DNA from: Strobilurus pachycystidiatus
Lineage: Eukaryota > Basidiomycota > Agaricomycetes > Agaricales > Physalacriaceae
Length of the DNA: 64,000 nt
Assembly: GCA_019915135.1 (NCBI GenBank)
Contig: JAHLMK010000019.1
Span: 496,001-560,000, forward strand
Reading direction: 5' to 3'
The translations under genes and the position numbers were made by a program. The notes below the pieces were generated by a model. The model was not told where the DNA came from and ran no database searches. It worked only from the letters and a program-made list of their open reading frames with translations. Shown here piece after piece: positions 42,963 through 51,786 of the stretch (position 1 is its first letter; every line of letters begins with the position of its first letter).

Positions 42963-44443
42963 TCACGGGAACATGAGATAACAACTTAAATTTCCGATCT
43001 CTGACAATTTAAATAAACATCGGGGCACTACTCGCAGCCTCCACAAAACAGACAATAAATATATATAATATATATATATCCATATGGCACGCAATGGTTC
43101 GAGCCAGCGCAGGCCTGAAATCCTTAATAATTGCGCCATACCTTTTGACTCGCGGCTTTGATGACACGCCACGCGTCGCTCGTGGAACTGCACGATGGTA
43201 AGAATGAGGAATAAAAATAAAATAAAAACATAAAAACCGACAACGTACAGGTTGTCAAAATCAAACAATCCTATTTCGTCCTTCGACTTCCAGACTGTCA
43301 CGTCCATAGCCGAAACGACATTGCTCGACAAACTCCAATAAGCCAGTCTCCCATCGTTGAAGACACCCCCGACGCGTGAAAAACGGATGTGGCAATGCAA
43401 CTGAGATCGCGGGCCTGACACTATAAGCTGCCATGAATTGCCGTACAACTCCGCCCAGTAGAGACAGAAGGGCCACTGATGCGGAGCCACGCGCACCGAC
43501 AAGACGCGATCCACGTCCCACCCATGGAAAGGCACGACAAAGCACAATGCGTCACCTACAAATCGCGTACCCACAAGCTCTCGGTGAAGTACGCCAACAG
43601 AGCCGGAACCCATTTCCCAACCCCGTCTCTTGTACTTCGCCATGATGGACTCGATGTCGTTGGCAGGACCGACAATTACACCTCTTTTCAACCGGAGGGT
43701 CATGTGAGGAAACAAGGATATAGCATAAGAACTCGCCACAACGTTCATGACGTGAGCTATAGAATTCAATATGAGCGTCAATCCCCAATTAATATTGAAA
43801 CCAACGCACTGCTGTGAAACGATAGAATCACATCGATGACAGACCGACGAGCGAGATTCAATTGAACCTTCGAATTCGTAGCGGAATGGCGCATGGTGAT
43901 CACCGCGAACAGGCCTTGACAGTATGTATAACCCGATAGAGCGCAAGTGTGGTCTCGAAGCCAAAGCCTTGCATCTTCGACAGAAGGGAGGGGGCGATCC
44001 GGGTGGTCCGCATCCTCATATACAGTGGCACGAAACCCAACAGCTAATAAACAGGCGAACATGGGCTGCCAGGACGAGACGACATTGTACAAGTCAAGAT
44101 CGGCATCAGGAAAGGCGACTCGACTCAGAAAAGAGAGCGCCCCCGAGCCCGAAATGACCCAGCTGTCGCGCTCAAACAGAGCCAAAAAAGGCGCGATGAC
44201 ATTGGGCGCCAACCATTGGCGCAGGAAATAAGGAAGCTGGAAGTGAACCTGGAAAAAACGACGGATTTGATCTCGGCCGGATCGATTGACGCGGGCAAGC
44301 CTCGCGAGCTCGAGCGTGCCCAGGTAGGTGAATACCTCGTCGTGTATTTCGGGTGCTAAGCTGTTTGACGTCAAAACGGCACGACCGAAGCAAAAGAACA
44401 AATACGTACGACGGGTGCATGATGGAGAGAACCAAGAAAGCAC
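42963..44443 (-). CDS. F-box-like plus nucleotidyltransferase-like protein
   Basis: From 44443: after a short N-terminus comes LAPEIHDEVFTYLGTLELAR then LARVNRSGRDQIRRFFQVHF, an F-box-like helix set. Next is WVISGSGALSFLSR with FPDADLDLYNV, which resembles the GS...DxD core of nucleotidyltransferase-fold proteins seen in mushroom F-box relatives. An intron (GTGCGT...CTATAG, near 43754-43804) gives FHSTHVMNVVASSYAISLFP; then MAKYKRRGWEMG and GDALCFVVPFHGWDVDRVLS. The usual continuation is present, so the domain looks whole. The last part is either read through (a hydrophobic tail to 42963) or spliced after FDFDNL. Its target is unknown. It and its left neighbour look like a tandem duplication that diverged. 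Confidence 0.62.
43050..43083. repeat. TA-rich microsatellite
   Basis: An almost pure TA run (AATATATATATATATCC and flanking ATATATAA) at the 3' end of the F-box/NTase-like gene. Confidence 0.7.
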
Positions 44444-44720
44444 GAAGCATTCGATCGCGTTCCTTATCGAATATTATCGGACAAACATTTATCACAATTC
44501 TTTCTACAAATTCCAAGAACCGTGCAAACGCATCATCATATTCACGAAGGATGTACCGCCAAGTACACATAGTACCGTCCTCTGCGCACTAAACAGCATC
44601 GAGAAGTTCACACAATACGAAACACTTAATGTACAGATTTTGATTGAAACGGCGCGTATGTTACATGCTGACAAGGAAAAAAAAAAAAAAATGAAACAAT
44701 GCAAGAAAATCTGATCCACT

Positions 44721-45473
44721 TCAAGAGTCACTATGGTAATCAGAGGGAAGGGAAGTCAAAGGACTGCCGAAACGAGAACCGCCAGCAGAGTCGTCTTGCT
44801 GATGAACAGGCCGGTCCTCATCGTTCGACGCGACAGAGGTGGCGCTGCTTCCTTCACGATCTTCATCGTTCATCGAGCGCAAATAAGCCTGCTTCTCCTG
44901 CTCTACGCCATAATCAGTAAAAAGGAAGGACATTATGTACACTACTCACTGATCCATGCCCGCGTCGCGTAATAGGGCACATCCAATTCCATGGTCTTGT
45001 TGGTGATGCCGTAGCGCTCGAATATATGCGCACGAGTACGCTTGAGCAAATCCGATGAGCTGCGACCGCCCGCCTCGAACGAAGTGACGGGTTCCCACCT
45101 ACAATGCGACCGATCAACGCGAGAATAGAGACGAGAACAATGAGACATACGTGTGCCCGGTGGGATAGCCGTACCAGTGGACGAAATACAGGATTTCGGT
45201 TCCTTTGCCAGACTTGACGCGTTTGATCTGAGTGACGACTTCTGCGAGAAGAGAAATGAATCAACGACTAAAACAAGCTCGTCAGGATGGGAACGTACCG
45301 ACAGAATAGAGCGGGGCGTCGCTGACAGGCGGGACGTCGTTAACAGGCTTGAGGTTCCGGTGTCGCATGACGAGGACGCCAGCAGCTAAAAACAATAAAT
45401 TACAAAGAACGAAAACATAAGAGGACAAAAGTGGCGCACATGTTCGGATGGTCCTGGTGTACTCGTTGACCAT
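44721..45473 (-). CDS. stand-alone chromodomain protein
   Basis: Five exons from MVNEYTRTIRT (45473), with an intron to SAGVLVMRHRNLKPVNDVPP. Next comes the chromodomain spread over two exons: VVTQIKRVKSGKGTEILYFV, HWYGYPTGHT-WEPVTSFE. Then SSDLLKRTRAHIFERYGI and TMELDVPYYATRAW, and a last exon KQEKQAYLRSMNDEDREGSS ending SDYHSDS at 44721. The aromatic cage positions (Tyr in ILYFV, Trp in HWYGY, and WEP) are present, so it could read methylated histone tails. All exon joins keep the frame. In mushrooms most chromodomains end Ty3 integrases; this one has introns and no integrase, so it is a host gene or an old domesticated copy. Upstream exons between 45474 and 45720 are possible. Confidence 0.75.
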
Positions 45474-45837
45474 GGCGGCGTGTAAGAAAAAGCAGGATCA
45501 TCGCTGACTGGACCCGCGAAGGAAGCGGCACGACGGCAATCACGCCGCAGCGACAGAAAAAATCGCAATCAACGCCGACAGAAACGAGCACAACGTATAC
45601 GAGGACATCGACCAGGAGTATACACTGCTGGTCGGCATGGGAGGAAGAGTAAGAGAGGTGAACGAGCGTACGTAGTGTGGACTGACCACATGCGGCAATG
45701 ATGACGTAAATATTTGATGAGAACTTCCTAAAGGGTTTAGTGCTTAGGATTATTTCGCAGGCCCGTACGTTCAGAGACGAATATATTAAATCGTAATTTA
45801 ATCCATTCGTAACGGTTTACCTAGTGAAGTAGCTCAA
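45474..45837. other. intergenic, possible 5' exon of the chromodomain gene
   Basis: A minus-strand MPTSSVYSW at about 45635 followed by a GTATAC donor could be a first exon; unproven. AT-rich sequence around 45770-45800 then leads to the Ty3 boundary. Confidence 0.3.
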
Positions 45838-47493
45838 GCACAGCGACGCTTTGCAGACCCGACTACTCCCAAGAACCAAAAGAAGAAACGTACGCAAGTA
45901 CCACCTTCAACACCTACTGCCTCTAGGATCAGATCTTCTTCAGATCCTGAATCACCTTCGAGAACTCCAACCAGTATCCGAAGACATTTGGACTCTAGAA
46001 CTTCGCCTAGTCCCGCATTTGTGACACCTTTCGGAAGTCCTTTGACTGACCTTGAAGACCCCGAAAGTCCAGAACCTATTACCCCCTTCATCGACTTTAA
46101 CACGTCTACCCAAAACACGATACCAGTTCCAGTAATGGCAGTACGAGCAATTGTACCTTCCGAGGAGCTTAGTGCTGAAGCTAAGAAAGAGATCCAAGGC
46201 AAGAAGATTCCGATACCATTCTCAAGGGATGCTCCCAAATTCAAGGGACACTCCGGCGATGATGTGAGGGAGTTCTTCACGATGTGCAACTGGATCTTTG
46301 ACCAGACAGGAATCGCTGAACAAGGTACTAAGTTGGAAGTAGCCGCGCTATACGCCGGCCACGAACAACGCCTAAGGTGGCACAAAATCCCAGACTACCT
46401 GAAAGGTGTCTGGGCGGACTTCCAAGAATCAGTTCTTTCCTCATACTCAAAGGGAAAGAACGATCCTACGTACGTCCCGGCCGACCTAAAGGATGCCTTG
46501 GACCCGTACCTGGCTAGGCCCATAGCCAACAAGCAAAAGTGGGAAAGCTTTCAGCGCGAAGTGCTCCATATCATGGGACACCTTATCACGTCGGGAGAAC
46601 TTACCAATAAGGGTGCTATAGAAGATATCAAGTCCTCTATCACAGAGGGAGTTTGGCATAATGTCCTTGGGGACCTCAGGCGCGATGCGAAAGCTAATGC
46701 AACAGCCGGGACAACCCCCACCTATGACTTCACGTTGTCAGAGGTCGAGGCAGCAATCTCCAACTACTTCTTGACCGATAAATGGATGAGCAAGAGTGCG
46801 AAGGATAGTCCTTATAACAGAGAACTTATTCCCGCCTCTACCACCCGAATCAAGACAGAGGAGTTGGATGAATACCTGAATAGGGTAGCTAGCCTTCAGG
46901 ATATTATCCAGAAAGGAGAAAAGGAACGCGAAGAGGCTCGCAAGGCTGATCAGAAGATGATGGCAGAACTTCTCCATACCTTACAGCGTGGAGGTCCGCA
47001 AGGACTCCGCACACAAGGTTTTGTACAAGAAGCCCCGCCGGTTTATCTACAAACACCTGCTCAAGGTGTCTCAGTCCCGACCAACTTACCGAACGGACTC
47101 TACAAAGCTCCTCCGGGCGCGTTCCCAGGAAACAAGTTCGTAGTTAACGATGGAAGGTGCTACTTCTGTCGTGAGCTAGGACACATTGTAGCAAATTGTC
47201 CTACAAAGGAAATGTGCAAAAGCAATGGTCATATCTACAAGCCTGGCGGTACCAACATATATCATGTAACGAATGAAACTACTAGTCAACCTATTCAAAG
47301 GGTTAGTCCCAAGCAGCCTCTCAGCCCTTGGGAACAAGTTCAGAAGTTTCAACAAGAAAATGCACCTAAGGTATCGGCGTTCCAATCTCAAGAAGATGAG
47401 TTTGCACCTGAGGTCGCGATGTATGTTCAAACCCCAACCCAAGAAGAAGAGTTTGCCCCCAACGCCTATCAGGGTTTCGGCAGGGCTCGATGA
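45838..47493 (+). pseudogene. Ty3 gag
   Basis: Open from about 45838 (VAQAQRRFADPTTPKNQKKK) with an internal ATG at 45988. A Ser/Pro-rich disordered start is followed by the capsid-like helical region (APKFKGHSGDDVREFFTMCN, GHEQRLRWHKIPDYLKGVWA) and a zinc knuckle CYFCRELGHIVANC near 47160. The stop TGA at 47491 overlaps an ATG in the next frame (ATGA), leading to MKEGVQLAHTPPESQFTVET. The start is missing because the element is truncated. Confidence 0.8.
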
Positions 47494-47580
47494 AGGAAGG
47501 AGTGCAGTTAGCACATACTCCTCCGGAGAGCCAGTTCACTGTAGAAACTCGTCAGACTCGTCAGAGCGCAAAAGCACCTA

Positions 47581-48663
47581 GTGCACCTGTGGATTCAACT
47601 CCACAAAAAGAAGGTAACCTCATGGCCTAAGGACCGGGTGTCCGTGGTCATTCCAAAAGCAGCGCCGCCTAAGGTATCATTCTCCACGCCAGAAGTCACT
47701 CAAGAAGTAGAACCTGTTGACCAGGACCTTCTTGACGAAGTCCTGGCAATGGAAGAACCTGATCCGGTGCCGCAGCCAAAAGCAGATTCAACTCTGCCAG
47801 AAAAGAACCAACCAAAGGTTCACTCTAAGGAACCTAAGGTCAAGAGTTTCCAACGCCGTAGCCTGGCAGAAGAACTCTTGCACAAGAATCCCAGTTGGCG
47901 TGAAGCCTGGAAATTCTTGTTACCCGAAGCGCTACTAGCTACCAACCCCCCTTGGCAGCAGAGCATTTCGGACTTCATCAGGAAACGCAACACGCCTGTG
48001 GCTGTATTCAAGACGGAAGTAGTGGCTGATACGGTCCAAGATCACTTCCAACCCGAGCTATATTCAGTCAACTTTCATGAGCAAGGTGATTTACCTATTG
48101 GTGGGATTGTAGTCCACGATGCGGTAGAACAGTTTGTAAACCTTTCCGGAGGTCACTATACTGGTCCCTTTCAAATGATAAGTGGCAATATGGCGCCGGA
48201 AAATGCAGATCTACGAACCTTTTGGCCCTTGATCAACAAGAATGGTAAAAAGGAGAGTTTAGTGGATGGTGGGTCGCAGATCGCCTCCATTTCGCTCAAG
48301 GCAGCTTTGGAATTAGGAATAGCCTACGATCCCACTTTCACCATTACGATGGAAAGTGCGGACAAGGAACGAACCAGTACCTTGGGATTGGCTCGTAACA
48401 TACCTTTTGACTTTGAAGGTATTGTCTATTACCTTCAGCTGCATGTGTTGCAGGATCCCGCCTATGAGGTCCTACTGGGACGACCTTTCGAGATCGTTTC
48501 AAACCTGGTCATCACCAACCTTCCCAACGGGAACGCAATCGGAACCCTTACGGATAACACCAATGGGAAGAAGTTATCGCTACCTTCTTACCGTCGAGGA
48601 CAGATCCCAAGACATATGATTCCAGGGGGACAAACGGGTTTTCACGGGAACCTAAGGACATAG
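47581..48663 (+). pseudogene. Ty3 protease region
   Basis: After a disordered linker (VIPKAAPPKVSFSTPEVTQE) a retropepsin is visible: ESLVDGGSQIASISLKAALE (the usual Asp-Thr/Ser-Gly replaced by DGGS), then FEGIVYYLQLHVLQDPAYEV with LLGRPFE. In this branch of Ty3 elements the active site often reads D-G/S-G-S/A. The frame ends at 48663 and homology continues in another frame at 48684, so a frameshift is present. Confidence 0.75.
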
Positions 48664-49997
48664 GAAATTCCTATGAAGAAGCCGTGTTGATCCTTGAAAG
48701 GTCACCAGAAGGAAACATCGAAGTAAAGCAAAGTTGGATACCTGGTGATAACAGGGAGACCTTCGGGGAAGGGGACTTAACGTCCCTATACATGAAGAAG
48801 TCACCCAATAGGGTTCATCAGGCAGCCAAAAGGCTAAGGAAACAACACGCCTTTATGCATGCACCGGTGCACCAAGCATCGACACATATGACCGTCCCAG
48901 AACATATGGTGACACCTACGGGACTATTAAAGGTCCCAACCAAGACTCAAGGCTTTCGCAAGGTATTCAATATCAACCAGATTGCGGAAGACCAAGAAGA
49001 ACTTAAGTCCTACGCTACTGCGACTTTGAATCTCTTTTACGGGGTACCACAGGAGCTAGAACAAGTCTTTACGGGCTTGTCGGTAACCTTACCAAAAGGA
49101 TTACATGGCGGAGGCCCAACAGGAGTTCCTAAGGTTGGAAAGTCAGATCCCTAAGAGGGGTGTATTCGTAGGAAAGAAGTACAAGCCAGTGGCCTTGAAA
49201 ACCAAAGCTCACCTTGGAACCTTACCTGAAGAATTCAGGATCAAGCGCCACATTCATGGAGACCCACTAGCTGGGATGCCTGAATTAGTACCTGATCCAC
49301 CACCCTTCGTACCCACAGGTAGGTATACTGCCGAAAGGAGGGAACAGATACAAGCCGACCACGTCGGGGACTTCCTGACGGATGCAGAAAGACGGATTAT
49401 AGACTCCATCTTCTGTAACCAGAACGAAGGCTTTGCCTGGGAAGAATCTGAGAAAGGACACTTCAAACCCGAGTTCTTTCCACCAGTGGATATCCCGGTA
49501 ATACCACACACACCTTGGGTGTTAAGGAACATACCAATTCCACCAGGAATCTACGATGAAGTCTGTAAGATTATCAAACACAAACTAGACTCGGGCGTGT
49601 ATGAGCCTTCGAACTCCTCATACCGCTCCAGGTGGTTTTGTGTTGTTAAGAAGGATGGAAAGAAACTTCGCCTAGTGCATAGTCTAGAACCACTCAATGC
49701 GGTGACCATTGCGCACTCAGGGTTACCTCCAGCCACGGAGGAACTAGCGGAGTCCTTTGCAGGACGGAGTTGTGGAGGAACCTTGGACCTGTTCGTTGGA
49801 TACGACGAACGGCTCCTTGCCACCGCGTCCCGCGATATGACCACCTTCTCGACACCTTACGGGGCGTTAAGGTTGAAAACCTTACCGATGGGCTGGACTA
49901 ATTCAGTACCTATCTTTCATGACGATGTTACAACGATTCTCAAGGATGAAATACCAGCCTTTACCAGACCTTATATCGACGATGTGCCCGTCCGCGG

Positions 49998-50144
49998 TGA
50001 TAGACTTGCAGTTAATCTGAAGTCTAATCAGGCATGTTAGCTCAGTGGTTAGAGCATCCCAACTAGACTGAGAAGGTCTCTGGTTCGATTCCAGGACAAG
50101 CCGCTTTTAGTCATTCTGCATTTGGGATTACATAATGCACAACA
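49998..50144 (+). repeat. TRIM 5' LTR
   Basis: 147 bp, identical to the 3' copy. Thirty-three bases precede the tRNA-like unit and 41 follow it, including a TTTT terminator at 50105-50108. Confidence 0.9.
50031..50103 (+). ncRNA. tRNA-like unit in TRIM 5' LTR
   Basis: Folds as a near-complete tRNA. Acceptor GGCATGT with ACAAGCC has one mismatch. The D arm TAGCTCAGTGGTTAGAGC contains an A box. Anticodon stem TCCCA/TGAGA has one mismatch and loop ACTAGAC. The variable loop has five bases, and the T arm TCTGG-TTCGATT-CCAGG contains a B box. The body matches the usual fungal tRNA-Lys frame (TTAGCTCAGTGGTTAGAGCA), but the anticodon position reads TAG and position 33 is C rather than T. It is therefore probably a Pol III promoter and not a translating tRNA. 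Confidence 0.8.
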
Positions 50145-50165
50145 TCTGGAGCCCACCCCGGACCT
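50145..50165 (+). other. TRIM primer-binding site
   Basis: Two bases after the LTR, TGGAGCCCACCCCGG begins with the TGG expected opposite a tRNA CCA end. It agrees over 11 bases with the primer site at 15007. Confidence 0.7.
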
Positions 50166-50355
50166 GATTATCTAATCAGGGACGAACCCCAGTGCAACAT
50201 GTAATCCTAGTCAGGTGACTTTGAGTGTCCTCACCCTACTTTGGAATAACAGTTAATAGTCGCACAATGATGACGGAGCTCTGTTGTGTCACTTCCTTGC
50301 TCGCTGAAATCCTGTGAGTCCGTGGTCTAGGCCGCGGCGGGGACCCCGCAATTTC

Positions 50356-50370
50356 AAAGAAAGAGGGGAA
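50356..50370 (+). other. TRIM polypurine tract
   Basis: AAAGAAAGAGGGGAA ends directly at the second LTR, the standard place for plus-strand priming. Confidence 0.75.
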
Positions 50371-50517
50371 TGATAGACTTGCAGTTAATCTGAAGTCTAA
50401 TCAGGCATGTTAGCTCAGTGGTTAGAGCATCCCAACTAGACTGAGAAGGTCTCTGGTTCGATTCCAGGACAAGCCGCTTTTAGTCATTCTGCATTTGGGA
50501 TTACATAATGCACAACA
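50371..50517 (+). repeat. TRIM 3' LTR
   Basis: Base-for-base the same as the 5' LTR over 147 bp, starting directly after the polypurine tract and ending at the GCGG duplication. Confidence 0.9.
50404..50476 (+). ncRNA. tRNA-like unit in TRIM 3' LTR
   Basis: Second, identical copy of the cloverleaf described at 50031, again followed by TTTT (50478-50481). Confidence 0.8.
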
Positions 50518-51112
50518 GCGGGCCCGCCACACGATATGAACAAGCTGATGGCACCTACGAAACGCTTCCAGGTCATCCTGAAGTAAGGCGTTTCGTTTGG
50601 GAACACCTTGTGAACATGAACAGGATCATACAACGAATGAAACATGCCGGAGGGACCTTTTCTGGCCACAAGGCTATCATTTGTGCAGAAGAAATTGTGG
50701 TAGTGGGACATGTCTGTACCTACGAAGGTAGAAAGCCAGCCGAAGATCGTGTTAAGGTGATCTCGGATTGGCCCCCTTGTAAAGCGCTCACGGAAGTCCG
50801 TTCGTTCTTAGGAACAGCTGGAATCTTCAGAGCATTCGTAAAGGACTACTCTAAGAAGGCGTTACCTTTGACCAGGTTAACCAAAGACATTACCAAGTTC
50901 AGATGGACAGACGAGGAGCAGGAAAGTATGGATACCTTAAAGGAAGCCATACGAACTTGTCCGATGCTGAAACCACTGAATTATGAATGGTCCACGCCAA
51001 TCACGCTGTCGGTAGACACCTCTTACCAGGCAGTAGGTTTCTATCTGTCTCAGGTAGATCCCAAGGACCCCAAGAAACGATACTTTGCAGCCTTGGCTGT
51101 CAGATTAATGTA

Positions 51113-51786
51113 TGAAACAAGCCCAATGGGCTGAGTTTTTCAATACATTATACAGTCCAAATGGGCTGTCTACCAAAATGGCACGCAGGCTGGATGTGAC
51201 TGAGCGTGACCACTGGATTGAGCAGGCGGGGGATGGGCTCATTGCTGGGCCCCGCCCCTTGCTCACTGTCAAATCCCGCCTCCTGGTTGCTGGGGGCGGG
51301 ATTTATTATATTTTCTTATATAATGATTCCAATATCCGAGCGGGTCAGGTCCTCTGGTATGGACCACGGTTCGGAATGGTACCTGTGATTTTCTACGCCG
51401 TCCCAAATAGGCAGCTCAATCATTTGAGCGGGTTGGGGACACTAATAGTGGGCGGGATGGGTTTGGGGGGGCTCATAATATGGCGCACTATCATACGGGC
51501 ACTCAGGGATATAAATAAGATTTTTTGACATGTTCAGCGGCGCAAATGGAGTGTGGCGGGGGCTGGATGCGCCCCGCTGTGCTTGGATAAATGTGAATAA
51601 AGATTCATTTCGCTCAATTTCAATGACAACACAGCAACTGAGTTCATTTATTATTTGAAACATTGCTATATAATCTATTTCGTGAATATGGGGCGGGAAG
51701 AGCTGGATGCGCGCCCAGCATCTTGGATGTCGGTTGGGCGCACGGCACTCGGAATGAAATTCGGGTGACGTCATGTTAGGAATGGG
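51113..51786. other. unidentified sequence between two retroelements
   Basis: Begins where the Ty3 RNase H loses homology and ends at the LARD-1 5' LTR. It has a promoter-like GATATAAATAAG near 51509 and repeated GGCGGGA words, but no gene. It may be the left part of another repeat broken by LARD-1. Confidence 0.35.

Larger units (their letters stand above)
49998..50517 (+). mobile_element. TRIM with tRNA-like Pol III units in its LTRs
   Basis: A complete 520-bp element. It has two identical 147-bp LTRs (49998-50144 and 50371-50517) with TGATAGAC...GCACAACA ends, a primer site TGGAGCCCACC at 50147 and a polypurine tract AAAGAAAGAGGGGAA just before the second LTR. A 4-bp target duplication GCGG flanks it (49994-49997 and 50518-50521). 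The 226-bp interior encodes nothing. Each LTR contains a 73-nt tRNA-like sequence followed by TTTT. Identical LTRs mean a recent insertion. The LTR ends resemble, and the primer site matches, those of the 1669-bp Ty3 LTR family. Confidence 0.92.
45838..51100 (+). mobile_element. Ty3 (Gypsy) element remnant without LTRs or integrase
   Basis: Contains gag, protease, reverse transcriptase and part of RNase H in order but in several frames. The 5' edge lies inside gag and the 3' edge inside RNase H, near 51092-51112. A TRIM interrupts the reverse transcriptase at 49998-50517. No LTR flanks it. The window's TGATA...CATCA LTR may belong to this family, judged by primer site and gag style, but no overlap proves it. 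Confidence 0.85.
48684..51112 (+). pseudogene. Ty3 reverse transcriptase and RNase H, frameshifted and split
   Basis: A linker frame (48684-49154) overlaps the RT frame (49105-49997). RT blocks are IPIPPGIYDEVCKIIKHKLD, SGVYEPSNSSYRSRWFCVVK, LRLVHSLEPLNAVTIAHSGL, GGTLDLFVGYDERLLA, FSTPYGALRLKTLPMGWTNS and the catalytic YIDDVPVRG. The TRIM sits directly after VRG. The frame resumes at 50518-50521 with PATRYEQADGTYETLPGHPE, GHKAIICAEEIVVVGHVCTY, VRSFLGTAGIFRAFVKDYSK, then RNase H (ITLSVDTSYQAVGFYLSQVD). It loses homology after KKRYFAAL. Integrase is absent. Confidence 0.85.

Noticed and set aside
43020..43260. Membrane segment at the end of the F-box/NTase-like protein
   Set aside because: The hydrophobic run coincides with a probable intron (GTACGT...GCAG) and TA-rich sequence, so it is more likely untranslated.
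31700..45700. Integrated large DNA virus or Polinton-like element
   Set aside because: No major capsid, packaging ATPase, protein-primed polymerase or integrase motif, and the genes are intron-dense.
50031..50103. Functional host tRNA gene
   Set aside because: Mismatches in acceptor and anticodon stems, C at position 33, a stop-type anticodon and exact duplication as part of an LTR point to a captured Pol III unit.
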